Shown: positions 1 to 7,447 of the stretch, in pieces
Layout: the number at the start of each line of letters is the position of its first letter
Position numbering within the stretch: position 1 is the first letter of the stretch
From: Bacteroidales bacterium
GTDB lineage: Bacteria; Bacteroidota; Bacteroidia; Bacteroidales; P3
Assembly: GCA_031286005.1 (NCBI GenBank)
Contig: JAITVC010000016.1
Location: 1 to 10,707 of the forward strand
Direction of reading: 5' to 3'
DNA length: 10,707 nucleotides
The notes under the pieces: model-generated
Seen by the model: only the letters and a program-made list of their open reading frames with translations
What the model was told of the DNA's origin: nothing
Databases searched by the model: none
Program-made: the position numbers and the translations under genes

Positions 1-50
1 GTGACCTCCGGGTTATGAATCCGACGCTCTAACCAACTGAGCTACCCCGC
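1..50 (-). tRNA. tRNA-Met (CAT anticodon), 3' part cut off by window edge
   Basis: Read on the minus strand, the sequence starts with the acceptor strand GCGGGGT. A canonical D arm follows (CTCA, loop GTTGGTTA, GAGC), then an anticodon loop TTCATAA with anticodon CAT. The visible part ends in the variable region (GGTCAC). The T arm and the acceptor 3' strand lie beyond position 1, so about 25 nt are missing. CAT can be elongator Met, initiator Met or lysidine-modified Ile. The closing GGTCAC resembles elongator Met, but the identity cannot be settled from the fragment. The top pair of the anticodon stem next to the loop is an A/C mismatch. Confidence 0.93.
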
Positions 51-66
51 AATTAATTTTGGAGTG

Positions 67-98
67 CAAAGATACGATTTTTTTTTGGTTTGACCAAA
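67..98 (-). promoter_or_regulatory. Bacteroidota sigma-A promoter for the tRNA
   Basis: On the minus strand, a -33 box TTTG (95-98) is followed by a 20-nt spacer and a -7 box TATCTTTG (67-74). This matches the published Bacteroidota consensus TTTG-N19-21-TAnnTTTG. The expected start point is near 60, about 10 nt before the mature tRNA 5' end at 50. The -33 box lies just beyond the stop codon of the upstream minus-strand gene (105), and no terminator is visible between them, so readthrough into the tRNA is also possible. Confidence 0.75.
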
Positions 99-104
99 TT
101 TCAA

Positions 105-2369
105 TTAGTTTTTTACAATCTTTTGCGTGAAAAGCCTGTTTTCTATCCGTATTTTCAGAATATAAAGCCCGCTCGAAAGTGCGCTGACAGAAATAGGTTG
201 AGCGCTCTGAGTCCATTGCATCGGGCGGACTGTGCGACCTTGCATATCAACAATCTCGTATTGCATAGCACAAGGCTCTTTCCATCGGATATACAACCAA
301 TCGTGCACAGGATTGGGATACACGTGTAGAGACGGGTCATCATTCATTTCTATAACCTCAACATTGGCAGGGACAGTGGTGCCATAGAAGATTGCCAATC
401 CCCCCCGATGATTGCCAACAACCAAATCCAGAAAGCCATCGTTGTTGAAATCGGCAACAGAAACAGCCGTGTGCGAGCCTTCGGCAATGGCTTGCACATC
501 GCCCAAACGTGTGAATTGGCCGGATAAGTTATTGTCGATGTCGGTATAGTGTAAGACTTTGCCGTCTTCGTTTCCACAGAATAGATGAATATTGCCGAGT
601 TTATCTTTGAAAAAGCAAGGTTTGCTGTAACCAAAGTTTGAACGTTCAGGATTGCGCACATCAACCCCGCCAAGACTGTCTGTGATTAGTGAAAACTCCG
701 GACTTTCTCGTGTTCCCGTATTTCGCAGATAGGTAATATTGCCTTTGATGCGCGGCCTATTCTGAAACATATCGCCAACAATCAAATCCAATAATCCGTC
801 GCCATCAAGGTCGTAGAGTTGAGGGGCGACGAATGTACCGACATTTTGCGTTAAGATATTTGCATCAACCAGTTCGTATTCGGGTGCGAGGTGCGAGGTA
901 TTCAATGCGGCAGACCCCGCACCTCGTACCCCGTACCCTGTACCCCTTTTATAAAGCCTAATCTCCCCTCTTTCCGTCCCTATCAAAAGCTCCAACACCC
1001 CGTCATTATCAATATCGCCAAACGCAGGCGCAGCCGCCGAACAATCTAATCCGGGCGAAAAGGTTATCGCACCAAGTTGAAACTCCGGAGCGGTTGGTGT
1101 GCCGATATTTCTTAATACGGTTAGCTCGCTCACAAACCTCGATGTCCATGCTCCGTATTCTTCCCATGCCGTATCTATTTTACCGTAATTGCCTGCCACA
1201 ATATCCAACAATCCATCGCCGTCAATATCCACGATGGTGGGATAGGCATCCATGCCGAAATCCAGCATTTCATCTTGCAAAAAGCGTTTGGAAATAAGCT
1301 GATAGTCGGGCATTGCAGAAGTTGACATATTTTTATACACCCAATTCGAGGCATAGCTTTCGATTGAGAAATTCACACCACTGTATGGCGAAAAAAGCAA
1401 TTCCTTCACATTATCATTGTTGATGTCGATAGCCGAAATTGCCGGACAATTCAGCAGTTTTACCGGCGTACTATTTCTTGGAAACGCTGTGTCCATATAG
1501 GTAAACTTCGCTTTTTCACGTGTTCCGCTGTTGTACAAGGCAATCATGTTGGGATAACCGGCATCGGCCAACAGCAAATCTTGCAGGGAATCGTTATTGA
1601 GATTGACAATAAAGATGGTGGAACCGGTGTGTCTAACCGTTGGACGGGCAGGCTTATCGCAAGCATTCAACACAATAACATTCGATTCGGAATTTTCCTC
1701 AAAACAGCCCCATTGCACATCTTCCAAAACAAAATCCAGACTGTCGGCGTGTTTGCTCTGGTTCCGGTAGTAGTACAGACCCGTCCCTTTTTGTGGTATT
1801 TCAAAATTCAAGATGTCCAAATCACCGTCGCCGTCCACATCCACAAAGGCCGGAAAATCGGCTTCATTACAATATATATCGAGGTAATCGGCATACATTT
1901 TAGCTTGCACTCGCGGAGTGTGCAATTCAAATTTCACGGTTGAATTTTGGCTTACATTTTTATACAAAGTAATATAAGACGGCGGAGTAAATACAAACAA
2001 ATCCGGTAGCGCATCGCCGTTGAAATCCGTCATCGAAAACCATGTTTTGAATGAAGGAAAACACGATTCGTATTCGGGAGTATAGCGATAATCGTTCACA
2101 CCGTTTTCGGCAAGACCGTAATTTACAAACGCAAACAGCTTTTCGGCATGTTGATCATACACAACCAAATCTTTGTTTCCATCGAAATTCAAGTCGATTT
2201 CCCCCATGATGCAGGCATTCAATCCACCAACCCAAGGCTGTTTGATGAGGTTTCCTGCCGTATCTCTAACCGGGATGTTCAACTGCTTCTCAAACCAAAA
2301 CGATTGTGCCGACACATCCATGAGCATCACACCGAAACTCAATAGGATAAAAATAATGTTTCGCTTCAT
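105..2369 (-). CDS. Secreted FG-GAP/VCBS repeat protein with type IX secretion sorting domain
   Basis: The product has 754 residues. Residues 1-21 form a signal peptide (basic MKRN, hydrophobic core, cut after VSA). The body carries about nine aspartate-rich FG-GAP/VCBS loops of the DxDGDGxxDL type, at about 59-70, 115-126, 177-187, 256-266, 315-326, 381-392, 452-463, 520-532 and 640-651. These are known to bind Ca2+ in beta-propeller blades. Residues 681-754 are a Por-type C-terminal sorting domain: [11 protein letters not shown] near 684, then GRTV, and SSGLYILKI near 732-740. It directs export by the type IX system and usually anchoring to surface lipopolysaccharide. The start at 2369 was chosen because it gives a clean signal peptide; an in-frame ATG at 2453 would overlap rocD and bury it. 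Residues about 475-493 are a Gly/Ser/Ala-rich insert encoded by a GC-rich repeat (882-946). The ligand is unknown; a surface adhesin or scaffold is likely. Confidence 0.9.
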   Translation of the reverse strand: MKRNIIFILLSFGVMLMDVSAQSFWFEKQLNIPVRDTAGNLIKQPWVGGLNACIMGEIDLNFDGNKDLVVYDQHAEKLFAFVNYGLAENGVNDYRYTPEYESCFPSFKTWFSMTDFNGDALPDLFVFTPPSYITLYKNVSQNSTVKFELHTPRVQAKMYADYLDIYCNEADFPAFVDVDGDGDLDILNFEIPQKGTGLYYYRNQSKHADSLDFVLEDVQWGCFEENSESNVIVLNACDKPARPTVRHTGSTIFIVNLNNDSLQDLLLADAGYPNMIALYNSGTREKAKFTYMDTAFPRNSTPVKLLNCPAISAIDINNDNVKELLFSPYSGVNFSIESYASNWVYKNMSTSAMPDYQLISKRFLQDEMLDFGMDAYPTIVDIDGDGLLDIVAGNYGKIDTAWEEYGAWTSRFVSELTVLRNIGTPTAPEFQLGAITFSPGLDCSAAAPAFGDIDNDGVLELLIGTERGEIRLYKRGTGYGVRGAGSAALNTSHLAPEYELVDANILTQNVGTFVAPQLYDLDGDGLLDLIVGDMFQNRPRIKGNITYLRNTGTRESPEFSLITDSLGGVDVRNPERSNFGYSKPCFFKDKLGNIHLFCGNEDGKVLHYTDIDNNLSGQFTRLGDVQAIAEGSHTAVSVADFNNDGFLDLVVGNHRGGLAIFYGTTVPANVEVIEMNDDPSLHVYPNPVHDWLYIRWKEPCAMQYEIVDMQGRTVRPMQWTQSAQPISVSALSSGLYILKIRIENRLFTQKIVKN
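882..946. repeat. GC-rich inverted/heptanucleotide repeat inserted in frame in the FG-GAP gene
   Basis: Arms at 882-900 and 913-931 are reverse complements at 16 of 19 positions, around a 12-nt spacer. The right side continues as 7-nt tandem units: CCGCACC (917-923), TCGTACC (924-930), CCGTACC (931-937) and CTGTACC (938-944). The left arm holds TGCGAGG twice (885-898). Base composition is much richer in G+C than the surrounding gene. Neighbouring propeller blades read LRN-GT-PEF at this place, but here about 16 to 19 extra residues ([16 protein letters not shown]) are interposed without breaking the frame. It looks like a short mobile or expandable element rather than protein-selected sequence. 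Confidence 0.6.
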
Positions 2370-2372
2370 GTA

Positions 2373-2405
2373 TGCAAAGATACAAAATTTTTTCGTATCT
2401 TTGCA
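2373..2405. promoter_or_regulatory. Divergent overlapping promoters in an 11-bp inverted repeat
   Basis: The arms TGCAAAGATAC (2373-2383) and GTATCTTTGCA (2395-2405) are perfect reverse complements around an 11-nt A/T tract. Each arm holds a -7 box TATCTTTG: minus strand 2375-2382 for the FG-GAP gene, plus strand 2396-2403 for rocD. No good -33 TTTG is visible for either. On the minus side the ATG begins 6 nt after the box, so the transcript would be nearly leaderless. On the plus side the leader is about 20 nt. Confidence 0.65.
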
Positions 2406-2430
2406 GTCAAAACCCCAAAATCGTATTATC

Positions 2431-3648
2431 ATGACAAAATCCGAACAACTCATCGAAATGGAAGAACGCTACGGCGCTCACAACTACCATCCTCTACCGG
2501 TCGTTCTCTGCAAAGGCGAAGGCGCTTTTGTTTGGGACGTTGAGGGCAAACGTTACTTTGACTTCCTGTCGGCCTATTCGGCCGTGAATCAAGGCCACTG
2601 CCATCCGAAAATCGTGAAAGCTTTGTGCGACCAAGCGCAAACCCTCACGTTGACATCGCGTGCATTTTACAACGATGTACTTGGCGATTACGAAAAGTAC
2701 ATGACCGAATATTTCGGTTATGATAAAATGTTGCCGATGAATACCGGCGCCGAAGCCGACGAAACGGCTCTGAAACTTGCCCGTCGTTGGGGCGTTGTGA
2801 AAAAAGGCATTCCGAATGATGATGTGTTGATGATTTGCTGTGATGGAAACTTTCACGGGCGCACGATTACGATTATTTCGATGTCGAACGATCCGGATTC
2901 GTATGCCAACTACGGCCCGCTAACACCCGGTTTTATCCGCATTCCGTACAACGACACCAAAGCATTGGAAAACGTTTTAAACGAGCACGGCAAACGCATT
3001 GCCGGATTTTTGGTGGAACCTATTCAAGGCGAAGCCGGTGTTTATGTACCCGACGAAGGCTATCTGAAAACCTGCTACGATTTGTGTGAAAAACACAATG
3101 TATTGTTTATTGCCGACGAAGTGCAAACCGGTATTGCCCGCACAGGAAAACTCTTGGCGTGCGATCACGAGGGTGTTCGTCCCGATGTGTTGATTTTAGG
3201 CAAAGCCCTTTCGGGTGGCGTAATTCCAGTGTCGGCCGTATTATGCGACGACGATATTATGCTCAACATCAAACCGGGCGAACATGGCTCTACCTTTGGC
3301 GGATTCCCGCTTGCAGGCAAAGTGGCGATGGCTGCTTTGAATGTTGTGAAAGAAGAAAAACTCGCCGAGCGTGCCGAATATTTAGGAAAAATCTTCCGTG
3401 ATGAAATGAGCGCATTTAAATCCGACCGCATCGAACTCGTTCGTGGAAAAGGATTGCTCAATGCGGTTATCATTCGTCCGAAAAACGGCAAAGAAGCGTG
3501 GGATGTATGTATGCGTATGCGTGATTTGGGCGTTTTGGCCAAACCGACACATGGTCATATCATCCGTTTTGCACCGCCATTGGTCATCACCGAAGAGCAA
3601 TTGCGCGAAGCGATTGAGATTATCAAACACGCCATCGAAACGGTGTAA
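2431..3648 (+). CDS. rocD: Ornithine aminotransferase (ornithine--oxo-acid transaminase)
   Basis: The 405-residue product is a class III PLP aminotransferase of about the usual family length. It moves the delta-amino group of ornithine to 2-oxoglutarate, giving glutamate semialdehyde, and so links arginine and proline metabolism in the cytosol. Visible motifs are the N-terminal [13 protein letters not shown] with the [12 protein letters not shown] segment (about 49-60), characteristic of ornithine rather than acetylornithine enzymes; TGAEADE (105-111) for the PLP phosphate; GNFHGRT (139-145); the cofactor aspartate D229 in IADEVQTG; and the Schiff-base lysine K258 in [14 protein letters not shown] and NPL-like FPLA follow. 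The ATG at 2431 lies 27 nt past a TATCTTTG box; an upstream in-frame extension to 2173 runs through the divergent gene and is rejected. A terminator follows at 3683-3718. Confidence 0.95.
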   Translation: MTKSEQLIEMEERYGAHNYHPLPVVLCKGEGAFVWDVEGKRYFDFLSAYSAVNQGHCHPKIVKALCDQAQTLTLTSRAFYNDVLGDYEKYMTEYFGYDKMLPMNTGAEADETALKLARRWGVVKKGIPNDDVLMICCDGNFHGRTITIISMSNDPDSYANYGPLTPGFIRIPYNDTKALENVLNEHGKRIAGFLVEPIQGEAGVYVPDEGYLKTCYDLCEKHNVLFIADEVQTGIARTGKLLACDHEGVRPDVLILGKALSGGVIPVSAVLCDDDIMLNIKPGEHGSTFGGFPLAGKVAMAALNVVKEEKLAERAEYLGKIFRDEMSAFKSDRIELVRGKGLLNAVIIRPKNGKEAWDVCMRMRDLGVLAKPTHGHIIRFAPPLVITEEQLREAIEIIKHAIETV

Positions 3649-3682
3649 CGATAGCAAGCAGATGTCTCTACGGGAGACAATT

Positions 3683-3718
3683 AAAAAAGAATGGCGACAA
3701 TGTCGTCATTCTTTTTTT
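3683..3718 (+). terminator. Rho-independent terminator of rocD
   Basis: Stem 3689-3698 pairs with 3702-3711 (10 bp including one G-U) around a 3-nt loop. It is extended by an A6 tract (3683-3688) facing a T7 tract (3712-3718). It lies 34 nt after the rocD stop. The symmetrical A/T flanks would allow function on both strands. Confidence 0.85.
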
Positions 3719-3737
3719 AGTTTTATATTTCTTTTCG

Positions 3738-3745
3738 TATCTTTG
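3738..3745 (+). promoter_or_regulatory. -7 box TATCTTTG for the TonB-dependent receptor
   Basis: TATCTTTG followed by CA, in the same extended CGTATCTTTGCA form as the other promoters in the window. The position expected for the -33 box (about 3714-3717) falls on the T tract of the rocD terminator, so terminator and promoter overlap. The predicted start near 3751 leaves a leader of about 27 nt before the ATG at 3778. Confidence 0.65.
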
Positions 3746-3777
3746 CACCGTTTTTATTAACCAAAAAAAATTATCTA

Positions 3778-5826
3778 ATGAAACAAAAAAACAAAAAACA
3801 AAATCAAATCCATTTCCGAAAATGGTCGCGTAAGAACTACGCTATGTTCTGCAGCATCGGCAAGCAAATCAAGATTTGTGTGCTCACGATGTCCTGCTCC
3901 ATTCTCACGTTGAATGCCTCTGCGTTCACAAGTATTTCATCCGTGCAAAAGGTCATTACCGATGATGGTATTGCCGATGATTTACCGGACACCATCACGC
4001 TCGAAACCGCACTGGTTCAAGCGCAACCAAAGCCCATCGTGTCGTCGCTCTCGCGAGTCGTTTTAAGTATCGATAAGCAAGAGCTTCACCAATTCCCCAT
4101 CCAAAATTTTCAACAATTATTAGCCTACATAGGCAGCATCGATCTGCAAGAGCGCAGTGGACAAGGCGTTCAGGCAGACATCCGCATCAGAGGCGGAAGT
4201 TTTGATCAAGCCATGATCATGTTAAACGGTGTTAATTTCACCGATCCGCACGTGGGACACCACAATTTAAATTTACCGATTGATTTAAGCAGCGTCGAGC
4301 GCGTAGAAATCCTGCAAGGGCCGGGCGCACGAGTGTTGGGCGCTAACGCATTTTCGGGGGCGATAAATATCGTAACCCTCACGTCCGACACCAATTTGGT
4401 GGAAGCCAAAATCTCGGCCGGGCAGCACAATTTTTCCGACATCGGAGCACGTGCCAATTTCATTCACAAACAATTTAAGATTCACGCTTCCGTAGGAAAA
4501 TCGGGCTCCACAGGCTACATGCCGAACACGGATTTTAATCTTGAAAACGCTTTTCTGCAAGTGCAATTCAATGGCTTGAAAAACGGCAAAATCAACCTGC
4601 AATCGGGCTATCGACTCTCGGAGTTCGGCGCAAACTCGTTTTATTCCACCGTTTATCCCGAGCAATACGAGCGGTTGCGCACGTTTATCAATGCGCTCAG
4701 TTATAAACAAGACATCGGGAGAATTCACGTCAATGCGAATGTCTATCACCGTCGAAACTTCGACCGTTTCGATTTGTTTCGCTACGAATCGCCCGCATGG
4801 TACACCGGCCACAACTACCACCAAAGCGATGTTCTTGGTGCGAAAGCTCGTGCCGAGTATTCCTACTATCCGTTCAAAACCGTTGTTGGCGGGGAGTTCA
4901 GAAGCGAACATATTTTCAGCAACGTTTTGGGCGAAACGATGACTGACAAAAAACGTGTGCCGTTTGAAAATAATGAGGTCTTTTTCACAAAAGAAAAATT
5001 GCGCCATATCAGCACGTGGTCGGTAGAGCAAATCTTTTACGCCTCGCGATTGAGTTTATCGGCCGGCGCAATGGGCAGCTATTCCGCCGATTTCGGACAT
5101 CACACTTGTTTCGGTGCCGATGCAAGTTATCAATTATCGCCCGATTGGTCGCTGTTTGCGTCCGCCAATCAAGCCCTGCGATTGCCTACTTTCACGGATT
5201 TGTTTTCGAGCGGCGCAACCAATATCGGCAATCCCGATCTCAAACCCGAACGTTCCAGCACGTTTGAAATCGGCAGTAAATTCAATACTTCTAAACTTTC
5301 GGCAACCGCTTCCGCCTTTTATCGCGAGGGTTACAACATCATCGACTGGGTTAGAGCCACAGGCGACACCGTCTATAAAACCCAAAATCACACGCAAGTG
5401 AACACCATAGGCTTTGAAGCCAATGCGCACTATCAATTTCAATCCAAATACCTGAAATCACTACGTGTTGCGTACACATTCCTGAATATGGACAAGAATA
5501 ATTTAGGCCTCGAATCAGGCAAAGGCTTGGAATATCTGCGGCATAAATTAGCAGTGAATGCCAATGTTAAAATCATTAAGAATTTGTATTGGTCTATCGG
5601 CTGGACGTATCAAACCCGTGCCGGTTTGTATATGGATTTAGTCGGCCAAACGCAGGATTATTCGCCTGTCAGCCTCTTTGATACCCGTTTAGAATGGCGC
5701 ACCAAAACCTATCAAATCTTCGCCGAAGCCAACAATGTATTCGATACCCGATATTTTGACTTCGCCAACCTCATCCAAGCCGGACGGTGGGTGAAGGTAG
5801 GGATTAGTTTGCAGATTGGACGATAA
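3778..5826 (+). CDS. TonB-dependent outer-membrane receptor
   Basis: The product has 682 residues. A plug domain covers about 90-200: IDKQELHQFPIQNFQQLL, then IRIRGGSFDQAMIMLNGV, and VERVEILQGPGARVLGANAFSGAINI. The 22-strand barrel follows, with alternating aromatic strands, the PDLKPERSSTFEIG element (about 486-499), and a terminal strand ending ISLQIGR. It imports a scarce ligand (cobalamin, siderophore or similar) across the outer membrane using TonB-ExbBD energy. It has no SusC-type carboxypeptidase-like N-terminal domain and no SusD partner, so it is closer in size and layout to BtuB/FepA-type receptors. The N terminus is odd: about 30 mostly basic residues (RKWSRKNYA near 14-22) precede the hydrophobic signal core (about 32-49, ending NASA). 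Promoter and terminators on the left isolate it from rocD. No ligand can be assigned. Confidence 0.93.
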   Translation: MKQKNKKQNQIHFRKWSRKNYAMFCSIGKQIKICVLTMSCSILTLNASAFTSISSVQKVITDDGIADDLPDTITLETALVQAQPKPIVSSLSRVVLSIDKQELHQFPIQNFQQLLAYIGSIDLQERSGQGVQADIRIRGGSFDQAMIMLNGVNFTDPHVGHHNLNLPIDLSSVERVEILQGPGARVLGANAFSGAINIVTLTSDTNLVEAKISAGQHNFSDIGARANFIHKQFKIHASVGKSGSTGYMPNTDFNLENAFLQVQFNGLKNGKINLQSGYRLSEFGANSFYSTVYPEQYERLRTFINALSYKQDIGRIHVNANVYHRRNFDRFDLFRYESPAWYTGHNYHQSDVLGAKARAEYSYYPFKTVVGGEFRSEHIFSNVLGETMTDKKRVPFENNEVFFTKEKLRHISTWSVEQIFYASRLSLSAGAMGSYSADFGHHTCFGADASYQLSPDWSLFASANQALRLPTFTDLFSSGATNIGNPDLKPERSSTFEIGSKFNTSKLSATASAFYREGYNIIDWVRATGDTVYKTQNHTQVNTIGFEANAHYQFQSKYLKSLRVAYTFLNMDKNNLGLESGKGLEYLRHKLAVNANVKIIKNLYWSIGWTYQTRAGLYMDLVGQTQDYSPVSLFDTRLEWRTKTYQIFAEANNVFDTRYFDFANLIQAGRWVKVGISLQIGR

Positions 5827-5828
5827 TA

Positions 5829-5862
5829 AATGTAGGGGCGAGGCATTCCTCGCCCCTACATT
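5829..5862. repeat. 15-bp perfect palindrome downstream of the TonB receptor
   Basis: Left arm 5829-5843 and right arm 5848-5862 pair at 15 of 15 positions around a CATT loop. The core is GTAGGGGCGAGG with its complement. It starts 3 nt after the TonB-receptor stop. No T tract follows on either strand, so it is not a typical intrinsic terminator, though it may stabilise the mRNA 3' end. From memory, palindromes with a GTAGGGGCGA core recur as dispersed intergenic elements in many bacteria; this has not been checked here. Confidence 0.75.
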
Positions 5863-5896
5863 ATTGTAAAAAAAACGTTGCTCAATGGGGGAGGGT

Positions 5897-6298
5897 TCAT
5901 ATTAACTCTTCCAAACGTAAACCACACGTTTTGTATCGGTCAAATTTACTATCGACACTCAACAATATCAAATTTTTGGCTATTGCTTGTGCTATGATTG
6001 ACCTATCTGAAGGATCAGCATGATCGCTATAATATGGAAGGTTAAAAAACGCTATTGTAGAGGCCTTATCAAAATCTAATATGGATATGCTAAAAGCTTC
6101 CAATCGTTTGATTAAACGTTCCGCATTTGTGTCAATGTCAAACCGTCCTATATCTTGCAATAAGGCAATTTCTTTCAAGGATTCTACACTCGCAACACAA
6201 TCTTCACGTAAAAATTTAAGATTTTTGTTTTTTAATTTTCTGGTATTATTGGTTATCAACCAAATTAAAATATGCGTGTCAAGCAAATATTTTTTCAT
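5897..6298 (-). CDS. PIN-domain toxin (VapC-type ribonuclease)
   Basis: The 133-residue product has the length and fold signature of PIN-domain toxins, Mg2+-dependent RNases that cleave tRNA or rRNA when their antitoxin is lost. The acidic residues are in place: D7 in YLLDTHILIW, E43 in SLKEIALL, D95/D98 in HADPSDRSIIAQA, and D116 in LLSVDSKFD. The order and wording match the VapC-like PIN subfamily grouped as COG3744. The start codon overlaps the stop of the upstream small gene by ATGA (6295-6298), indicating translational coupling within a toxin-antitoxin operon. It has no TM segment. It runs convergent to the TonB receptor, separated by the palindrome at 5829. Confidence 0.9.
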   Translation of the reverse strand: MKKYLLDTHILIWLITNNTRKLKNKNLKFLREDCVASVESLKEIALLQDIGRFDIDTNAERLIKRLEAFSISILDFDKASTIAFFNLPYYSDHADPSDRSIIAQAIAKNLILLSVDSKFDRYKTCGLRLEELI

Positions 6299-6450
6299 AC
6301 AGATTGTTTTTTTCGCGGTGTTATGCTGAACGGATTCCGACTATGATACGTAATCTTGATGGGATCTTCTTTCATAAGTGCAATTCTGTAGTCAAATAAT
6401 GCTTTGCCGGATAATTTTTTTACCGATATTTTTTTCGTTGTTGTATTCAT
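6295..6450 (-). CDS. Putative antitoxin partner of the PIN toxin, 51 residues
   Basis: A short frame starts at ATG 6450 and ends in TGA at 6295-6297, overlapping the toxin ATG by 4 nt (ATGA). The product begins MNTTTKKISVKKLSGKALFD and ends PFSITPRKKQSV; it is small and strongly basic. Its place directly before a PIN toxin, the translational overlap and the promoter just upstream make an antitoxin the simplest reading. It shows no clear AbrB, RHH or Phd fold and is shorter than usual VapB-type partners. An N-terminal DNA-binding half may be reduced or absent, or the family may be unfamiliar to me. The function is inferred from position only. Confidence 0.65.
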   Translation of the reverse strand: MNTTTKKISVKKLSGKALFDYRIALMKEDPIKITYHSRNPFSITPRKKQSV

Positions 6451-6468
6451 GATATTCTATTTTTTTTG

Positions 6469-6476
6469 CAAAGGTA
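6469..6476 (-). promoter_or_regulatory. -7 box TACCTTTG for the toxin-antitoxin operon
   Basis: Minus-strand TACCTTTG fits TAnnTTTG. The predicted start is near 6463, leaving a leader of about a dozen nt before the antitoxin ATG at 6450. A TTGG about 20 nt upstream is a weak -33 match. The partial palindrome TGTTAA-N6-TTAACA (6504-6521) lies upstream and could be an operator. Confidence 0.55.
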
Positions 6477-6539
6477 AATACTTTTTTTGAAAAAACCAAG
6501 AAATGTTAACGCGTTTTAACACTTTTTAAACATTTAACC

Positions 6540-6565
6540 GTCATGCAGAGCGAAGTCGAGGCATC
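6540..6565. repeat. Dispersed-type intergenic repeat (GTCATGCAGAGCGAAGTCGA type)
   Basis: The segment reads as a variant of the TCATTCTGAGCGAAGTCGAAGAATC motif. I know that motif as a recurrent intergenic sequence in many bacterial genomes; this is recollection, not a search. Outer ATGC/GCAT arms are complementary. It ends one base before the stop of the 126-residue gene, so the 3' end of that gene may have been reshaped by its arrival. Confidence 0.5.
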
Positions 6566-6566
6566 G

Positions 6567-6947
6567 TTAAAAGGGGGCAGTCGAACCCAGAATTATATCA
6601 TTAAAAATATCATCAATGCCAAATAATTTGTCTGATACTATCTGATATAATTCACGAAAAGTTTCTTCAGCTTCTTGTGTCTTTAAGTCTTTTGTAGAAT
6701 AGGTAACGTAACTTACTGTAGAATGATTCCATGTATCAGGATCTGCTAAATCACTTAATGTCAATTCAGTTTCTGGATATAAATGCACAAAATACTCTTC
6801 ATCTGAATTTTTTGCTATAGACCATTTATATTTGTTGTTATATAAAAAGTAATATTCACTATTACCTCCTAAATTACCTCTGATTACATTGGTAATTTTA
6901 CTTTTATCCGAAATAATCGAATTCAATACTTGAATTATTTTTGTCAT
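6567..6947 (-). CDS. Hypothetical protein, 126 residues, second gene of a two-gene operon
   Basis: I do not recognise this family. The sequence suggests a small soluble alpha/beta protein with no signal peptide or TM segment. An N-terminal helix (1-17) is followed by tyrosine-rich beta strands with charged turns (about 31-58: EYYFLYNNKYKW, EYFVHLYPE), another strand pair near 77-84, and an acidic C-terminal helix (about 87-118). It is acidic overall. It begins 6 nt after the stop of the membrane coiled-coil gene, so the two are probably co-transcribed from the promoter at 7448-7479. Base composition is clearly more AT-rich than rocD or sufB, a sign of a different origin. Its stop abuts a dispersed repeat (6540-6565), so the final GSTAPF may not be ancestral. 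Confidence 0.75.
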   Translation of the reverse strand: MTKIIQVLNSIISDKSKITNVIRGNLGGNSEYYFLYNNKYKWSIAKNSDEEYFVHLYPETELTLSDLADPDTWNHSTVSYVTYSTKDLKTQEAEETFRELYQIVSDKLFGIDDIFNDIILGSTAPF

Positions 6948-6953
6948 TTTGAG

Positions 6954-7391
6954 TTATTTTTTAATTATTTTTTGATAATTCATTACATCGATGTTTTTAA
7001 CCGCTTCTCTTAACTCGCTTACTAAACCTCTTTTATTGGGTTGTGTAAGAGAGGCTGGTCTTAAAAGGTATTTATTAATTTTATCAAACTGTTCTGACAA
7101 TTCTTGTTGAATAATTTTATTCCCTGTTATTTGTCCGTTAATTTCACTTAAAATATTAATTATTTCTTTTTTTTGTTCTGAATCATCTGCATTATAATCG
7201 TTTAATCGTTCTATTTTATGTTTAATATCGAATAATGTCATCTGCTTTGAATAATTTAATACAAAATTTATTGTTGAAGATATTTTATCTTTATTTTTTA
7301 GATATACAACAATCGCTATACCTGCAGTTATGATGGTAAATAAACCAGATGTAGTTTCAATCCAAAATTTAATATGTTCTAATATACTCAT
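6954..7391 (-). CDS. Hypothetical membrane-anchored coiled-coil protein, 145 residues
   Basis: I do not recognise this family. One TM helix lies at about 15-32 (GLFTIITAGIAIVVYL) and is followed by KNKDK, which by the positive-inside rule puts the C-terminal part in the cytoplasm. Residues about 50-110 are charged and helical with hydrophobic spacing (KHKIERLND, KKEIINILSEI, IIQQELSEQFDKI), fitting a coiled coil. The tail (120-145) is basic and helical. There is no signal peptidase site. It is the first gene of a two-gene operon with the 126-residue protein and has a full-consensus promoter 57-88 nt upstream. AT-rich codon use differs from the housekeeping neighbours. A membrane sensor or anchor for its small partner is possible, but nothing proves a role. 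Confidence 0.75.
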   Translation of the reverse strand: MSILEHIKFWIETTSGLFTIITAGIAIVVYLKNKDKISSTINFVLNYSKQMTLFDIKHKIERLNDYNADDSEQKKEIINILSEINGQITGNKIIQQELSEQFDKINKYLLRPASLTQPNKRGLVSELREAVKNIDVMNYQKIIKK

Positions 7392-7447
7392 TAAATATTT
7401 GTTCGTTTTATTTTGCTATCTTTTACAAATTCAATTTTTATACGCAA

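Noticed and set aside
84..98. Small inverted repeat TTTGGT-N3-ACCAAA as terminator of the FG-GAP gene
   Set aside because: On the minus strand it is followed by A residues, not T, and it overlaps the tRNA -33 box.
13..216. Minus-strand open frame running across the tRNA
   Set aside because: It reads through a tRNA gene and the 3' end of the FG-GAP gene in the wrong frame; the translated CGVAQLVRASDS tail is typical of tRNA sequence read as protein.
2173..2430. Upstream in-frame extension of rocD to 2173
   Set aside because: It lies antisense within the FG-GAP gene and before the rocD promoter; the family N terminus begins at 2431.
2370..2453. Upstream in-frame extension of the FG-GAP gene to an ATG at 2453
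   Set aside because: It would overlap the rocD start, cross both -7 boxes and put 28 residues in front of a clean signal peptide.
4285..5031. 248-codon minus-strand open frame inside the TonB receptor
   Set aside because: It is a shadow of the plus-strand receptor, which has full domain evidence; the antisense translation shows no recognisable domain and no promoter.
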